Part shown: positions 37,319-49,315 of the stretch, piece by piece | How positions within the stretch are numbered: the first letter of the stretch is position 1 | Layout: each line of letters opens with the position of its first letter | Assembly (NCBI RefSeq): GCF_000516985.1 | Contig: NW_006917096.1 | Coordinates: 1,907,606-1,971,605, forward strand | Source of the DNA: Pestalotiopsis fici W106-1 | Taxonomy: Eukaryota; Ascomycota; Sordariomycetes; Amphisphaeriales; Sporocadaceae | Length of the DNA stretch: 64,000 nt | Direction: 5' to 3' | Program-made: the position numbers and the translations under genes | Notes under the pieces: model-generated | Database searches by the model: none | What the model was told of the DNA's origin: nothing | What the model saw: only the letters and a program-made list of their open reading frames with translations

Positions 37319-38947
37319 ATTCCGTATGTAATATGTTGACTCCCTAGACGTCGCGCCGATCCCTTACGGGGTTCAGAGACATGGTATTATTTCTCACTTG
37401 CCAGTGTTTTCACAAAACCAGTTGTCGTTGGCATTGCAAAAAAAAAGAAAAAGGCTTTGAGATCGACACTTTGCGACCACCAAGGAGGGGGGAGTTTACG
37501 GGAATTGCCATCAGTCTTCAGATGTCCGTCGCATTGCCCATCACGATCAATCAGGCTGCAGCAAGGGCGGCATTTGCTGCATTCGACCGGCACAGTAGTA
37601 GGTCATGCAGGGCGACCATATGGGGAGAGTAATACTAGCATCCATGGAGTCTGCCAATGCAATAGTCTAATCCTGTCGTGGCGAAGGCCAATCTGGACTC
37701 TGCAGGCTCAAAGGCCCTCCAACGCCCCCGGCGAATATCGATTCAGAGGTCGCTGGACGTGTGTGTCGGCCCCTGTCGATTCGAATGCAACCTCGAACAA
37801 GGTGGCCAATGGGGGGAGTCTGAGGGTTGCAGCCAACACCATAAGCAACCCCCATCGTGATCCGGTTCTGGTATTTAGGCGGGGTTGCACTATTCTGGCT
37901 TCCATTTCAGTTGTTGGACAGCAGAAAGAAAGAAAGACTGCAGTTATGCCTGCATGCACCTACCGACCAACCGCGCATATCCTCAACGGACAGAAAAAGT
38001 CGGTGGTCTGATTGCATGATCGAGCATTGGTGGATTCACCGCCCCACGACCTGTCAATGTCGTCTCGGGCCGCCATGAATGCAGCGAAATAAGTAGGTAG
38101 TAGATGGGTTTGTTTTTGCACATCCACGTTGAGACTGCCAACATGTCAGCCACCCACCCATCCCGCGCCCTTGGCTGGGCAAAGACGATATCCGAATGGG
38201 TGCTAGAGCGATCTGAGACTTGCATGCTTGATGGCGCTCAGCCTCATGCTATTCTGAGAAACAATGAGCAGTCAGTTGAGAAGTCAAGTGGTCATACAGT
38301 ATTTTGGCTTTCGTTATGGCGATGCCAGGATTAGGGAACATTGTCGAGTCCGAGGTTTGGTTCATGACAGCCGTCTCATCAATAATCTGGAGAAGGTGAG
38401 CAATCAAGAGAGGTTGGGGGCTGCTCTTACCAACTCTCGCCCTCGGTCGGTCCCGATGTTGTTCTTGCATATTTGCTTTTCTATTGCCTCTTCTCTCTCG
38501 GCTGCTGCGGTTAGTCGGTGCGACACTGCCGATAGACGACCTCTCACGTGCTTTACTCGAATTTTGCAGCGGAAATCTTCGGAGTGACCACTCCTATAGA
38601 ATGCTACCTTGATCCTTCAATATTCTCTCTTCGTCATTGGTACAACCGCTCACGTCAGAAAGAAGGTGCGGGAGTTGGTAAGGCTGTAAAAGTATTCCAA
38701 TATTGTTTGTAATCTGACGTGATACAAATCATACATTCGCTCACTCTTCTATGGTCATGTTCACACCACAACTTGTAAGCAAGCATGATCTAGACCTTTC
38801 GCTTGATGAATCACAACTGTTGCACAAGTGTCTGCTAAGAGTCTGTTTGTTTATTTGTTTGTCTGTATTAATATTGAAAGCCTTGCCGAAGCACTATAAT
38901 ATCACCTTGATACAAGTAATGATACATGATTGATTATCTACAACAAC
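37319..38947. other. Gene-poor interval upstream of the DUF3433-type gene
   Basis: About 1.6 kb. It holds the promoter of the minus-strand DUF3433-type gene and the 3' side of the GPI-protein gene. The longest frame (37457-38011, plus, 184 codons) has no domain, many Arg/His/Cys and no start context, so I judge it chance. A CACGTG core occurs at 38545-38550. No tRNA or mobile element was seen. Confidence 0.5.
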
Positions 38948-40216
38948 CTAGAGCATGAAAGTAGCAAAGACACCAGCCATCACAGCGGCAAAGTTGACGC
39001 CGTTGGCGATAGCACCAGCCGTCGCCGCCGTAGAGGAGGCCGAAGACCCCGTGCTGGAGCCAGTCATGGTACCAGAAGCGCCGGCCGACATGGTGGCGGT
39101 GCCTACGGATCCGGGCGCGGTGGCAGTGGCGTTGGTGGTGCTGTTGGTGGGCACCAGGACGGGGTCGTAGGCGCTGCAGGTTGCGTTCTCCATGGCGACA
39201 GGGCAGGAACCGTCAATGCAGATGGACTGCAGCTGGGCGCCCTGGGCGGGGATCACCGTGGTGGCGGGTGCGCACCGGTAGTTGAAGAGGGAGTTGAGAG
39301 CCGTGCCGACCACGGTCAAGTCATCCTCGGCCACGCCAAACGAGGCGGCGGCCATGGCGACTTGCTCGATAAAGTAGCCCATCTCGTAGGGGTTGAGGTC
39401 CATGAACTTGTGCACCTCGTACATGGATGCATGGCCAGTGTAGGCGTCAAAGCCTGGCATGCCTTGCACTGTACAATACGTGGTCAGCATCTTGTTTACA
39501 CCGAGATTTAACACGAACGAATGTCATGTTGCTTGTAAGAAGTAGTGGTTCACGTCCGAGTCTTCTGGTCGATGAATGTGCTGTGTGTAAAGAACAAGAG
39601 ATCTAGAACTTACTGGAGCATCCAAGCAAAGAGCCAAAGAATTGATACAAATGTGTCAGAAGGAAGCTATTAGTCCAAGAAGTTAGCCACTATACCCTCG
39701 CCGACATCAAGACAAGGCTGAATATGAGAATGTCATCTTACTATTGCATGGACGTGTCGTCATTCGCCGCCATGTTCTTCATGAGTGGCTCGGCACCGCC
39801 TCCGTCGAGGAAGTTGATGGAGACTCCCGTGTCACCTCCCCGGTTGCTCGAGGCCAGTTCGCCGGTAAAGTAGGGGAGCAGGTTCACGTCGGTGCCGTTG
39901 AAGGTTCCAGGGGCCAGGATACCGGGGACCATGATGCCGACATTTGGCATCGTGTCTAGATGTCAGAAACAATATATTAGTACAGATGTACATGACGACG
40001 AATTCGAGGATATGTTTGGGTCATGGTGCTCTACTCACAGTTTCCAATGACTACAGTGTTTACCACCAGAGTCAAGAGAGTTGCCTGGTTGTCGGCAGTG
40101 TTGTCCTTGAGCAGAGCCGTCGTGTAGTAATCACAAATGGATGTGTTGGAAGGGCGCTGAGCACTGGTCGTGCCCACAGCCACAGCGGCGGCTACAGCAG
40201 CTTGTGTGAAACGCAT
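38948..40216 (-). CDS. Predicted GPI-anchored secreted protein of unknown function
   Basis: Four exons, 40216-40039, 39955-39742, 39666-39614 and 39468-38948, give 321 residues. It starts with a signal peptide (MRFTQAAVAAAVAVGTTSA, cleavage likely after TSA). The body contains SICDYYTTALLKDN, NTVVIGNYTMPNVGIMVPGIL, NLLPYFTGELASSNRGG, SINFLDGGGAEPL and MYEVHKFMDLNPYEMGYFI. It ends in a Ser/Thr/Ala/Gly-rich stalk with N-glycosylation sites (NSTTNAT) and a hydrophobic tail (NFAAVMAGVFATFML), the arrangement of a GPI signal. I recognise the pattern as a conserved fungal secreted protein but not a biochemical function. Exons 2 and 3 were joined by frame (Q-Y-F-L-L-T and C-S-M-Q-G). It probably sits in the plasma membrane or wall. 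Confidence 0.85.
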
Positions 40217-41869
40217 TTTGATGTTTCTTTCTTTTCGAATAGTGAAGATTGATTAGTGTTCGAAGAGGCAGCTGAGGAACCTTGTTTATGTTGGTAAGTA
40301 GAGCAGTTGTCACTTTTATGTATTGCTCTCTGTCAAGAAAGCCATCCACCCCTCTTCCAGGTATTTCTCCAAGTACTGAGAATACTTCTGTCAACGCTAT
40401 ACCCTTCTGCCTCACTTACACGATGATCTCTCCAAGTTGCTGCTCCTCTCTCGGCAAAGTTGAGATCCGTCCTGGTTGTAGTAGCGAGCTGCCGCTCCTA
40501 GCGTTGGCTTACACAGGCAGAAGGAAATTACCACTGCAAGGCCCTCTTCCTATCGCCTGTGGTATGTCTGATCTAGTCTCTCACTTGTCTATCTAGTCCA
40601 CCAAGACATATTCCCAAAATTCGGTGGACAGCTGTAGCGCATGCTAGTATGTTTACGTTTCACTAACATTCCATCATCTCGTGCGTTGTCTAGTATAGTC
40701 TCACTTCCCCTAATCAAGGGGGGGTTTTTGACCAGCGCAAGAATGACAGAGGCGTATGTTTTGATGCATATTTGTAGACCTAGGGATTAGGAATGTCTAT
40801 TGATCTACATGGATTATGAATTGAACAGCTGTGATTCGATTCCCATGAAACACGAAACAAAGCTAGGAACGAAGTACTTCCTTCTTTCGTATCTATAGAA
40901 CACCAAGACAGAACCAATCAAGACGGAGCGATTTTCAATAGTCCAATTACCGCACGAGCAGCGGGCACTGTTTACTTCAAGCTAGCATATGTCATCCCTC
41001 CTCGGAAAGCAGCATGCCGTCCGGATCGAGTTCGATCCGTGTGGGGAAGTCAGCATCCGTTGAGCTAAAGAGTGTTAAGCAACTTAAGCTTGTTATTGCC
41101 CAGGTCCGTACTAACGGGAACTGGACTACCAAGGGCTACTGCTCTATTACTACTAGACATATCTCACTACCCAGGAACGATGCATTCTCCCCCTTAAGCT
41201 AGTACAGGCGGGCAGGACTGGGTGGGAGCGTGATGTGTTATAGGAACGCTATGGACGTTGTCGTCCAAGGGCATCGAAATCATCGCGTCATCATGGCAAG
41301 GACCTCATGTCCTGAAAGCAACTTTGCACCTTTGCCTTCTTCCTGTTTCGAGGTCAATGAAATTGCCTGGGTCGCGTGAGATGGTAGGTGGCTGTATGGG
41401 CAATTGTCCAGGGGATAGCTCATTGATAGGTAGAGCAGAGATGCATCTCATCCCTCTGGCTCTGCGCTTTGATTTAACCAAGCAGCTTGTTCCATTTCAA
41501 TCTATCACACCGGATTTGTTTTGGCGTTGGAGTTAAGCAAAGTGAGTCGATAGACAGAAGTTGTCAAAATGTATCATGATATACAAATCCTTACAACGAA
41601 CAATACAGACGACTCTATCATGCTATTGTAGACACAGGCACATTGTTCAAGGTGAGTCGTGCCAATCACGGTTTCGGCTATTTGAAGTCTATGTCGCCTG
41701 CAGGAAAGACCGCTAAAAAAAAATCGCTGTCGAGGTATCAATCGCTATCCCTAACCGTAAGCCGGCCGGCATCTGAATCATGAAAAAGGACTGGAAACCT
41801 GGCCACCGATTAGAAAGACGTGTTCCATCATGATAGCCACAAACGTGAAAAGTCCAGTCCAGGCACTAG
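40217..41869. other. Intergenic between GPI-protein gene and JmjC gene
   Basis: About 1.65 kb between two minus-strand genes. It contains the promoter of the GPI-protein gene and the 3' side of the JmjC gene. Short frames (40282-40596, 41014-41202 and 41258-41536, plus) show no motifs or coding pattern. Nothing else stands out. Confidence 0.5.
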
Positions 41870-44800
41870 TTAACGTCGACCTCGTCCACGAGGTCTACCT
41901 CTTTGACCTCTGGTCGCCATGCCAACACCTCGACCTGCCCCTCCCCTCCGAGCTGTGAACACTGGCTTGGCGGGAATACCCTCGTCATCGTCGTCATCAT
42001 CAAAAATACTTTCACTGTCCGATGACCCAAAGCTGTCGTCAGTCACGTCTAGTCTGACAACCGTAGGATTGCCGTGATTTCGAGTATTGCGGACTTGGAC
42101 TTGATTTTCCTCTTCGTCTGCCGACGACTCTGAAGAGGACTCTTCTTGTTCCATGCCGAAATCATCATCGAATAACTCTGACCGGCCATGAAGACCATTT
42201 GTGCTGGTGCTCTCGGCGCCCGTAACAGGCCCCGGGGATTTGCTCTTGGATGCTGGGGTGGACTTAGCAGAATCGGTTTTGGGGGTTCGCTGTGGGTTGA
42301 TGCTGGTTCTAGCTCGCATCTTAAACCCTTTGCCTCTGGCCGCCATGCGGTCTCGCATAGACAACATTTTCGGAAATACAGGTGCTGGCGCAGATTGAGA
42401 TTCCGGCTCCGGGTCATGCGCTGAAGTGGCAGCTGGCATTGACTTTCGTCCGGGCGGACGGCCCCTCCGCCTTTCCAGAGGTTCGTCTGGTCCAGGTTCC
42501 GATGCAACAGCGGGCATTGATTTTCGTCCAGGCGGCCGCCCCCTTCGCCTTGCCGTAGGCTCGCCTGCAGGGGCTTCATGAGCAGGACTCTCATTCTGGT
42601 CATCATCGCGCATCAATGCTGCTTCGAGCTCGGCCTCCAAACCGTCAATACCAGAGTTCTCACCGTCTTGATCAGCTTGATTATCCTGATCAGGCGGATC
42701 CTCAGTACTAATGGCGGCATTTTCGCTTGCCTTATCTGATAGGCCAAGCCTTGAAGGGCGTCCCCTTTTCTTGGGTTCTTTTCCAGCCGAGATTGTTGTA
42801 TCAGCTGCAAGCGAAGCGCGAGGCCGTCCAGGAGGCCTACCACGCTTCTTGGCCCCTGGTTGAGGAGTTGGCTTTGTGGTTGATGGTTCGTCTTGTCCTG
42901 TCAGTGCCCGAATAGCATCCGCGGCGAGATCGACTGAATCAACTACTTGAACGGGGTCCTCTTCTGCACCAAACAGCCTGATCGGGTTGACAGTTACAAT
43001 GTCATCAGGATCCTCCACGATCTCTTCAGCTTCCACATAGGATTGTGCAGGCTTGGCATGGCGCAATGTGGGATTGAGAGGTTCTATCGGCAATGGTGGC
43101 CTGACCGGCTTCTGCTGGCGCTTATCGGAATCTGCTATAATCTCGTTTTGCTGTGCTTCAGGCGCTGCAGAACCTTCAGCCGACCGGGCGTCCGAGCGGT
43201 TCGGCGTGGCATTTTCACTGCCATCCGCATTTCCTAGCGAACCGAGGAGTGCAGGGTCAAGATTCACAAGTTGATCAAGGTTGCCCGTTTTTGGCTTCTT
43301 GCGGTGATGGCTTCTCGGTCCGCGGAAGTCGGGATCATCATCAGTTTCGAGTCGTGCTTTCCGCTTGGCCAATCGCAAGGTTTTCTTGACGAAATCGGAT
43401 ACCTCAGGTTCGTGGTCAAGGGCATCAGCAGAAGGCATTTGAAATGCATCGAACAAAATGCGATCCGCACTATCGTCCTGCTCATAGAAGCCCATACCCA
43501 TCATACGGCCACCCATAGATGGGCTGGGATAGGCAGATGGATCTGGGTAAGCCGAGTCACCTTCGGGGTTTTGTGCACCCATGTCAGCCATCTGCACGCG
43601 GCTGGTGTTTGGATCTTGTTCATCTGCTGGGACAACTTGAATATCGCCGTCCATGATGGAACCTTGTAGCGCCATATCCATGTCTTGAGGACCATCCTCA
43701 GTAGGTTCAAGAGCTGCCAACGGGTCTCTGGCCTTCTCGGCTTCAGCTTGCTCTTTCAAACGCTGCATTCTCTTCGTGTTGCTGCTTCGCGTCTCCTCTC
43801 CAGCACCTTTGAGCCAGCCGAGATTATGAACACGGAAGTCCACAACGGACTCAACACTGCGATCATCGGCTATTCGCCGTGTATCGTGCCCCAGCAGTGT
43901 GGATTTGGGCACATACGGCTGAGTATTGCCTGAGCGCCTGCATGATCCGCAATTGCAGATGCCGAGACATTTTGGACACTGCCAATGTTCCTGCTCCATG
44001 GCAGCCTGCGGCATCGTATCAAATGCTCTGAACAGCACACCATAGCAGTATGCTTCTTGACATGTTGTACAAAAGTTCAGCCTATAAGTGTAATCTTTGT
44101 GACAACACACATGACATCGATACGTGTCGCCTTTCTTAACTTTTCTTTTGGGCTTGGGTTTCTTCTTGACACGGCCTTCTTCGTCGACCTCGGGTTCGGG
44201 TTCAGACTCTTCAGCCGTGCGTTCGACTGCCGGTTTGGTGATGTCATTCCAAGGTCGACGACGTAGCTGCTCTTGACAGATTTGTGCTATCGACTTCTTC
44301 CCCGTCTTCTTTCGAGCAACCTCTAGAGGTTGTGGGGAGTAGTCTATATCGACAAAGCCATCCTGCTTGATGACCATGGCACGCCAAGTCTCGTGCTTGT
44401 CCACCAAATGCTCCCAACGCCACTGCTCGCACCATTGTAGCCCTGAAATGCAAACACACGACCGACCCATGGCGTAACATTCCATGCAAATGTCGTAGGT
44501 GTCTTCGTCACCATTTAGCAGCTGTCGCGTACAGCATTTGCAGGTCAGAAACCTATTGAAGATGTTGGACCTGCAATATGAGCACGTGATATTTGAATCG
44601 AACTCAATGAACTCGGTGTCATTTTGCTTGAACCCGAACATCTCGTCGATCAGAATCTCGGTGAAGAGGCCGTAAAGTCGGCGAAAGTCGTTCGCCATCT
44701 GTCGCAGACGGGGCGAGTTTGTCAACTCCCTGCCTAGACCAAGCAGACTCGACTCAGCTGTATCTTCGGCCTTCTGAAGCTCTGCATAGTATTTCTCCAA

Positions 44801-45936
44801 TGTGAAGTAGATGATAGCCTTGTTCTTGTATTGCTCATCTCGACAGACCAACCTCGACCGTGGCAGAGCCTCGTGCAATGCGAGGTCAAGGGTTTCGACA
44901 GTAGTGCGATTCCACGCAACCTTTGTCGTTCTGGTTCCTCGATTCCAAACTTGGTGAGGCGCCAGGGGTGGAACCAGAATGAAGTCGCCCACCTTCTGTT
45001 CCACTACGTAAACGGGAAAGTTTGCTTTCTTCCAAGCATTGATTTGGGCGAAATGTTTTTCAATTTCGACGTCGTGGCCCAGCATGGATAGAAAATATTC
45101 GCGGACAACCTCGCGATCCTTGGTCTCCGTCATGAACCATAGAGAGCTTCCAGGCTTGTTACCATTTTCACTGCCTGAAGCATCAACCATGATATTATGG
45201 CCCAAGCTTGCACACATCTCTTTGTGTGCGGGAGTGTACGTGCCTTCGTGTCCAATGTAGCACATGAGGTTCTGTGCTCGCATCTCCTCTGGCAAGCAAC
45301 TCATCAAATCTCCTGCGACAGCTGCGGTCGGTTCTGGTGCACCAAAGATGTCATCATCGGGATGTGCATCAGGCCCAGTGTTCTCGCTGACGTTTTCGTT
45401 CATGTACAAGACATTTGGGGGAATGATTTTGCGCAAGTGGTCGAACCATTCAGGAGGGCAATCGATATCTTTGAGGTACAAGCGTTGCCGACGTTCATCT
45501 CGAAAGTTGGTCGGGCTCCACTGGTTGGTGAGCTGTCGCATCGATCGCAGGTAATGGCCCATAGTCATTGGGAGATCCGACTGATTGAAAAGATCGCGCA
45601 CATTCTCCTCTGCACACATATTAGCATGTTCCCCCCGGTATCTTGTTGTGGCAGTGGCATCATACGTTTCTTGTCATAGGTCGCCTCTAGCCATTTTGCA
45701 CTGAAAAGAGACTCGGGAAGGACTTTATTCCATCCTTCTATCACAAGAGGCCGACCTCCTTCGATGACGTGCAGCTGGACAAGCTTCTCGAAGCCAGATG
45801 TGCCTAGTCGCCTAATTTGCGATATTGAGATGCGGACGACCCAGTCAAAATTTGGCGTATCGTCAACGAGTGCGTGCAGGTCAAGGTCCGGCGGTATGGG
45901 GTCGAATTTTGCCTGGGGATGTAGTGCTGTCGGCAT
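41870..45936 (-). CDS. JmjC-domain chromatin protein with CDCA7-type zinc finger and AT-hooks
   Basis: Two exons, 45936-45666 and 45609-41870, give 1336 residues. A JmjC cupin fold covers roughly 60-330: the likely iron ligands are His219 and Glu221 in GTYTPAHKE and His309 in VPPLAPHQVWNRG, an HxE...H variant of the usual HxD/E...H. A cysteine cluster at about 433-477 (CSYCRS ... CKCC ... CMEC ... CVC) follows. Then comes a zf-4CXXC_R1-like finger at about 589-647 (CHVCCHKD, CTTCQEAYC, WQCPKCLGICNCGSC), the type found in CDCA7 and in plant KDM3 demethylases. The C-terminal third is disordered with AT-hooks (KKRGRPPGRPR, KKRGRPSR, RRRGRPPGRKS twice, RGRPRGRGRR). It is probably a nuclear histone demethylase or heterochromatin-boundary factor; relation to Neurospora DMM-1 is a suggestion, not established here. 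Confidence 0.88.
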
Positions 45937-46850
45937 CTTGTCTGTATTGCTGCTGCTGCCGCTGCCACTACTGTTTCTCTTATTGCGATTGCTTCGAGCA
46001 CATCCAGCACGACACAGGTCGTGAATCTAAACGGCTCATCAAGACCGCGGCTTTCACGCGCCTCGGCCGATTTTCGCGTCGCGGGGAAGGGCAGTCGACG
46101 GATAGATGGGGAGGGTATATTCGATCGTCACAAGTTTAAAGTGCAGATTGACAAGTTTTTGTGAGCATATAAGTCCGCTTGAATATCCATCAGTGCATCT
46201 CTGAGTGTCTGGAAGTCTTGAAATAAAGATCCGAGCTGTTGTGAGGTCTGTCGCAACCCTCGAAAAAGTTTCGCGCTTCAATGACAAGCTGCAATTGATA
46301 GGTACAAATTAGTACCTAGGTAGGGACTTGATAGCGGGTCTTTGTGTAAAGGTAAGCATGCGCTACCTCATGCGTGCCTTTGCAGTAACCAGACAGTAGC
46401 GGAAGCTTTTAAAGTTGGTGCACGGGCCCGTGACGAATTTCACTGCGAGTTACTCAATTGATTCATTCATAGCCCGGAAACTCGTTTTTGTTTTCTCTTT
46501 CTTCTTCCTGATGGATTGTTCTGTTTGAAACGCTTTCCTAAGCAGGCTCGTCATTGGACAAGCATGAGTTGTGAGTAACCTTCTCATACATCCAAAGTAC
46601 GTGTTGTCGATTGTCGAATGCCCAGTCATTACAGGGTTTCCGGATTATCCAAATTATCAAAAAGCTTTTGACAGAGATGCAAAGAACAATAGCTGCATGG
46701 AAACCCCGTGGATGATACTTAGACGTACCCTATAAGCAATCAATTGAACGTTTAGATGATACTTGTTAAATTATTTTCGGTATATACTAACAATTTCAAA
46801 GGTATTTCCCTCAAAGGTCGCCCAGCCTTGAGTTAAATACAGTCATAACC
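45937..46850. promoter_or_regulatory. Divergent promoter region JmjC gene / COQ2
   Basis: About 910 bases between head-to-head genes, so both promoters lie here. A CAG/CTG-like pyrimidine tract at 45948-45985 lies in the JmjC leader. The COQ2 side is AT-rich from about 46640. No gene was seen. Confidence 0.5.
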
Positions 46851-48062
46851 ATGTTGTTGAGGACTACGGGATGGCCCCTTTGCAGGGTCAACCAACAGAA
46901 CACCTTGAGAGTTCTCAAACAGTCCTATCACTGTGGTCACAATTTCCAGAGAACTCTACCATCACGGACATCAAAATCTCTGAAGCTGGTCACGGTAGCA
47001 CCTCGGCATGTTGTACCCTTTCATGCCTCCGCCCGTCATCTGACTACGACCATTGAGTCGCCTTCGTCGCCCGAGATACCACAGCCATACTCACCTCCTA
47101 CGACCGGTATTATCTCGCGCCTCCCTGCTTCCTGGGTTCCGTACGCTGAGCTTATTCGTCTGGATAAGCCGGCAGGTACCTACTATCTCTTCTTCCCGTG
47201 TCTCTTCAGCACGTTGCTTGCGGCGCCCATGGCAACTCCCATGGCCTCGCCGCTGAGCGTCCTGGGAACGGCAGCACTCTTCTTCTCGGGCGCTCTGATC
47301 ATGCGTGGAGCTGGCTGTAGTATCAATGATCTATGGGATCGGAACCTAGATCCCCACGTCTCGCGGACGCGTCTTCGACCCATCGCCCGAGGTGCTATCA
47401 CTCCATTCAAGGCCTTGGCTTACACGGGTGTGCAACTCTTGACTGGGCTCGGTATCCTTTTGCAATTCCCCACGAGTTGTCTTTTCTACGGCATTCCCAG
47501 TCTGTTACTCGTGGCAACTTATCCCTTGGCCAAACGGGTGACGTACTACCCTCAGTTTGTCCTTGGCCTCACCTTCTCTTGGGGCGCCATCATGGGTTTT
47601 CCTGCCCTGGGCGTGGATCTGCTTTCCAACAGCGCTGCACTGGCAGCTGCAGGATTTCTATACGCCAGCAACATCGCCTGGACTGTCCTCTACGACATGA
47701 TCTACGCACACATGGACATACGAGACGATGCCAAGGCGGGAATCAAGAGCATCGCCTTGAAACACGACGCCGAGACGAAACAGGTTCTCAGCGGCCTGGC
47801 TGTGGCTCAAATTGGGCTGCTGGGTGCTGCAGGATGGGCTGCCGGTGCTGGACCTCTATTCTTTGCAGGCGGCTGTGGAGGAGCTGCTCTAACTTTGGGG
47901 TACATGATTCGCAAGGTCAACTTGAAAAATGTCAAGGATTGCTGGTGGTGGTTCGTTAATGGCTGTTGGATTACCGGTGGTGCGATCAGCTTGGGAATGG
48001 GCGCTGATTACATCGCCAGATATCTGGCCGAGGGAGAGACTTTCGACGGCGAGCAAAGCTAG
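46851..48062 (+). CDS. COQ2: 4-hydroxybenzoate polyprenyltransferase, mitochondrial (Coq2)
   Basis: A single exon of 403 residues. An Arg/Ser/Thr-rich presequence of about 80 residues precedes a UbiA-type membrane prenyltransferase. Visible motifs are LIRLDKPAGTYYLFFPCLFS, the first Asp-rich motif NDLWDRNLDPHVSRTR, and the second motif YDMIYAHMDIRDDAKAGIKS. There are about eight hydrophobic segments. The enzyme attaches the polyprenyl tail to 4-hydroxybenzoate at the inner mitochondrial membrane, the first committed ring step of ubiquinone synthesis. The start at 46851 gives the presequence directly. No intron is needed. The gene is divergent from the JmjC gene and convergent with RPS23. Confidence 0.95.
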   Translation: MLLRTTGWPLCRVNQQNTLRVLKQSYHCGHNFQRTLPSRTSKSLKLVTVAPRHVVPFHASARHLTTTIESPSSPEIPQPYSPPTTGIISRLPASWVPYAELIRLDKPAGTYYLFFPCLFSTLLAAPMATPMASPLSVLGTAALFFSGALIMRGAGCSINDLWDRNLDPHVSRTRLRPIARGAITPFKALAYTGVQLLTGLGILLQFPTSCLFYGIPSLLLVATYPLAKRVTYYPQFVLGLTFSWGAIMGFPALGVDLLSNSAALAAAGFLYASNIAWTVLYDMIYAHMDIRDDAKAGIKSIALKHDAETKQVLSGLAVAQIGLLGAAGWAAGAGPLFFAGGCGGAALTLGYMIRKVNLKNVKDCWWWFVNGCWITGGAISLGMGADYIARYLAEGETFDGEQS

Positions 48063-48708
48063 ACGATAACACTCACCCATATTTACTGTACAAAATATGT
48101 ATACCATGTAAGAAATACACACTACTCATTCGAGTACATGGGCAGGCTCACGCCTGATGGAAGGGAAGAAGTCGGCCCATACGGCCATGGTAGCTAGACA
48201 GGAATTGTCACGACAGCAAAGAAAGCATAAATAGGCGATAGTCAGACCACTCATCCTTGAGTATTACATCATCGATTATGTTTAGCAGCCAGCAGTTGCA
48301 TGCGGTCCATTTACATCCTCCGCGCACATCGTAGCATCCCCAAGACACGAGGCGAGTAACAGAGAGATGTAACATCACATTATTTAATGGATTTCCTTCG
48401 AGTCATCCATTCCAATCCCAGGCAAAATTACGTGCAGTTCCGAGTTTGGTTGGCGCGGTTGACTCCATCACCGAATCGTTTGTTTGGACGGGAGGCGAAA
48501 GTTGGTCTTTTCGGTACGGCCACCGAAGATCTCTATTTCCGGATCTCGTGTAACCTATGAGTGTGTATCAAAGGCCCGAACCTCGAATGCTGACGGGGAA
48601 AATAAAGCAAGCCATTTTGACTCCACAGTTGCCCAAATCAAGTTCAATCCCTTTTGTCCATTCGTATCCTCGTCCCCCAATGCAGCAGTTGTCGTAAACG
48701 TAGATCGT
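48063..48708. other. Convergent intergenic COQ2 / RPS23
   Basis: About 650 bases between converging genes, expected to hold both 3' untranslated regions. No gene, tRNA or repeat was recognised. Confidence 0.55.
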
Positions 48709-49315
48709 CTATGATCTGGGCTTCTCCTTCTTCTCCTTCCACAGAGCCAAGAGACCGACACCGGACACCTTGACGACCTTGAAACGCACACCAGGAATAT
48801 CACCCTTGGCCTTGCCCTTGCGACCGAAACCGGCAAGGAGGACTTCGTCGTTCTCGTCGACGAAGTTCAAGCAACCGTCGTTGGGGACTAGAAATCCGAC
48901 GAGTCAGTATCAGAGTAGCACATAGTAGCTGAGAGGTTGCAAGCTTGGACCCCCTTTGCTCTTGAGAGATTCCGTATTCCACGACACTCCTCTCAGGGCT
49001 GAACCATGCTTGCATCCCCCACAACCATTCGGGGAACATGAGAAATCGCAACGTACCGAAAGCAGTGACCTTCTTTCCGTTCTTGATGAGCTGGACACGC
49101 ACACACTTTCGGATGGCGGAGTTGGGCTGCTTGGCCTCGACACCGACCTTCTCGAGGACGATGCCCTTGGCGTGGGAGGAACCACCGAACGGCGAGGACT
49201 TGAAGGCGGTACCCAGGGCACGCTTCTTGTAGCCAAGATCGGCCCAGCGCTGGTCCTTACGGTGAAGGCGCAGCTTGCGAGCGGCGTTCAATCCTCTAGG
49301 CTTGCCCTTACCCAT
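48709..49315 (-). CDS. RPS23: 40S ribosomal protein uS12 (Rps23)
   Basis: Two exons, 49315-49057 and 48887-48709, give 145 residues, exactly the eukaryotic uS12 length. The sequence begins [20 protein letters not shown] and contains the uS12 signature [15 protein letters not shown]; the proline in QPNSA is the conserved prolyl-hydroxylation site. It ends [16 protein letters not shown]. The protein sits at the decoding centre of the small subunit and supports accuracy. The intron is 169 bases, long for this window. I looked for C/D snoRNA boxes in it and found only a CTGA, not a full pair. Upstream it shares a promoter region with the plus-strand gene at 49939. Confidence 0.97.

Noticed and set aside
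37457..38011. Plus-strand frame of 184 codons upstream of the DUF3433-type gene
   Set aside because: Rich in Arg, Ser, His and Cys, no domain or signal, and overlapped by other frames of similar length. Likely chance.
48888..49056. Possible C/D-box snoRNA in the long RPS23 intron
   Set aside because: A CTGA is present near the 3' end, but no convincing RTGATGA C box or terminal stem pairs with it.
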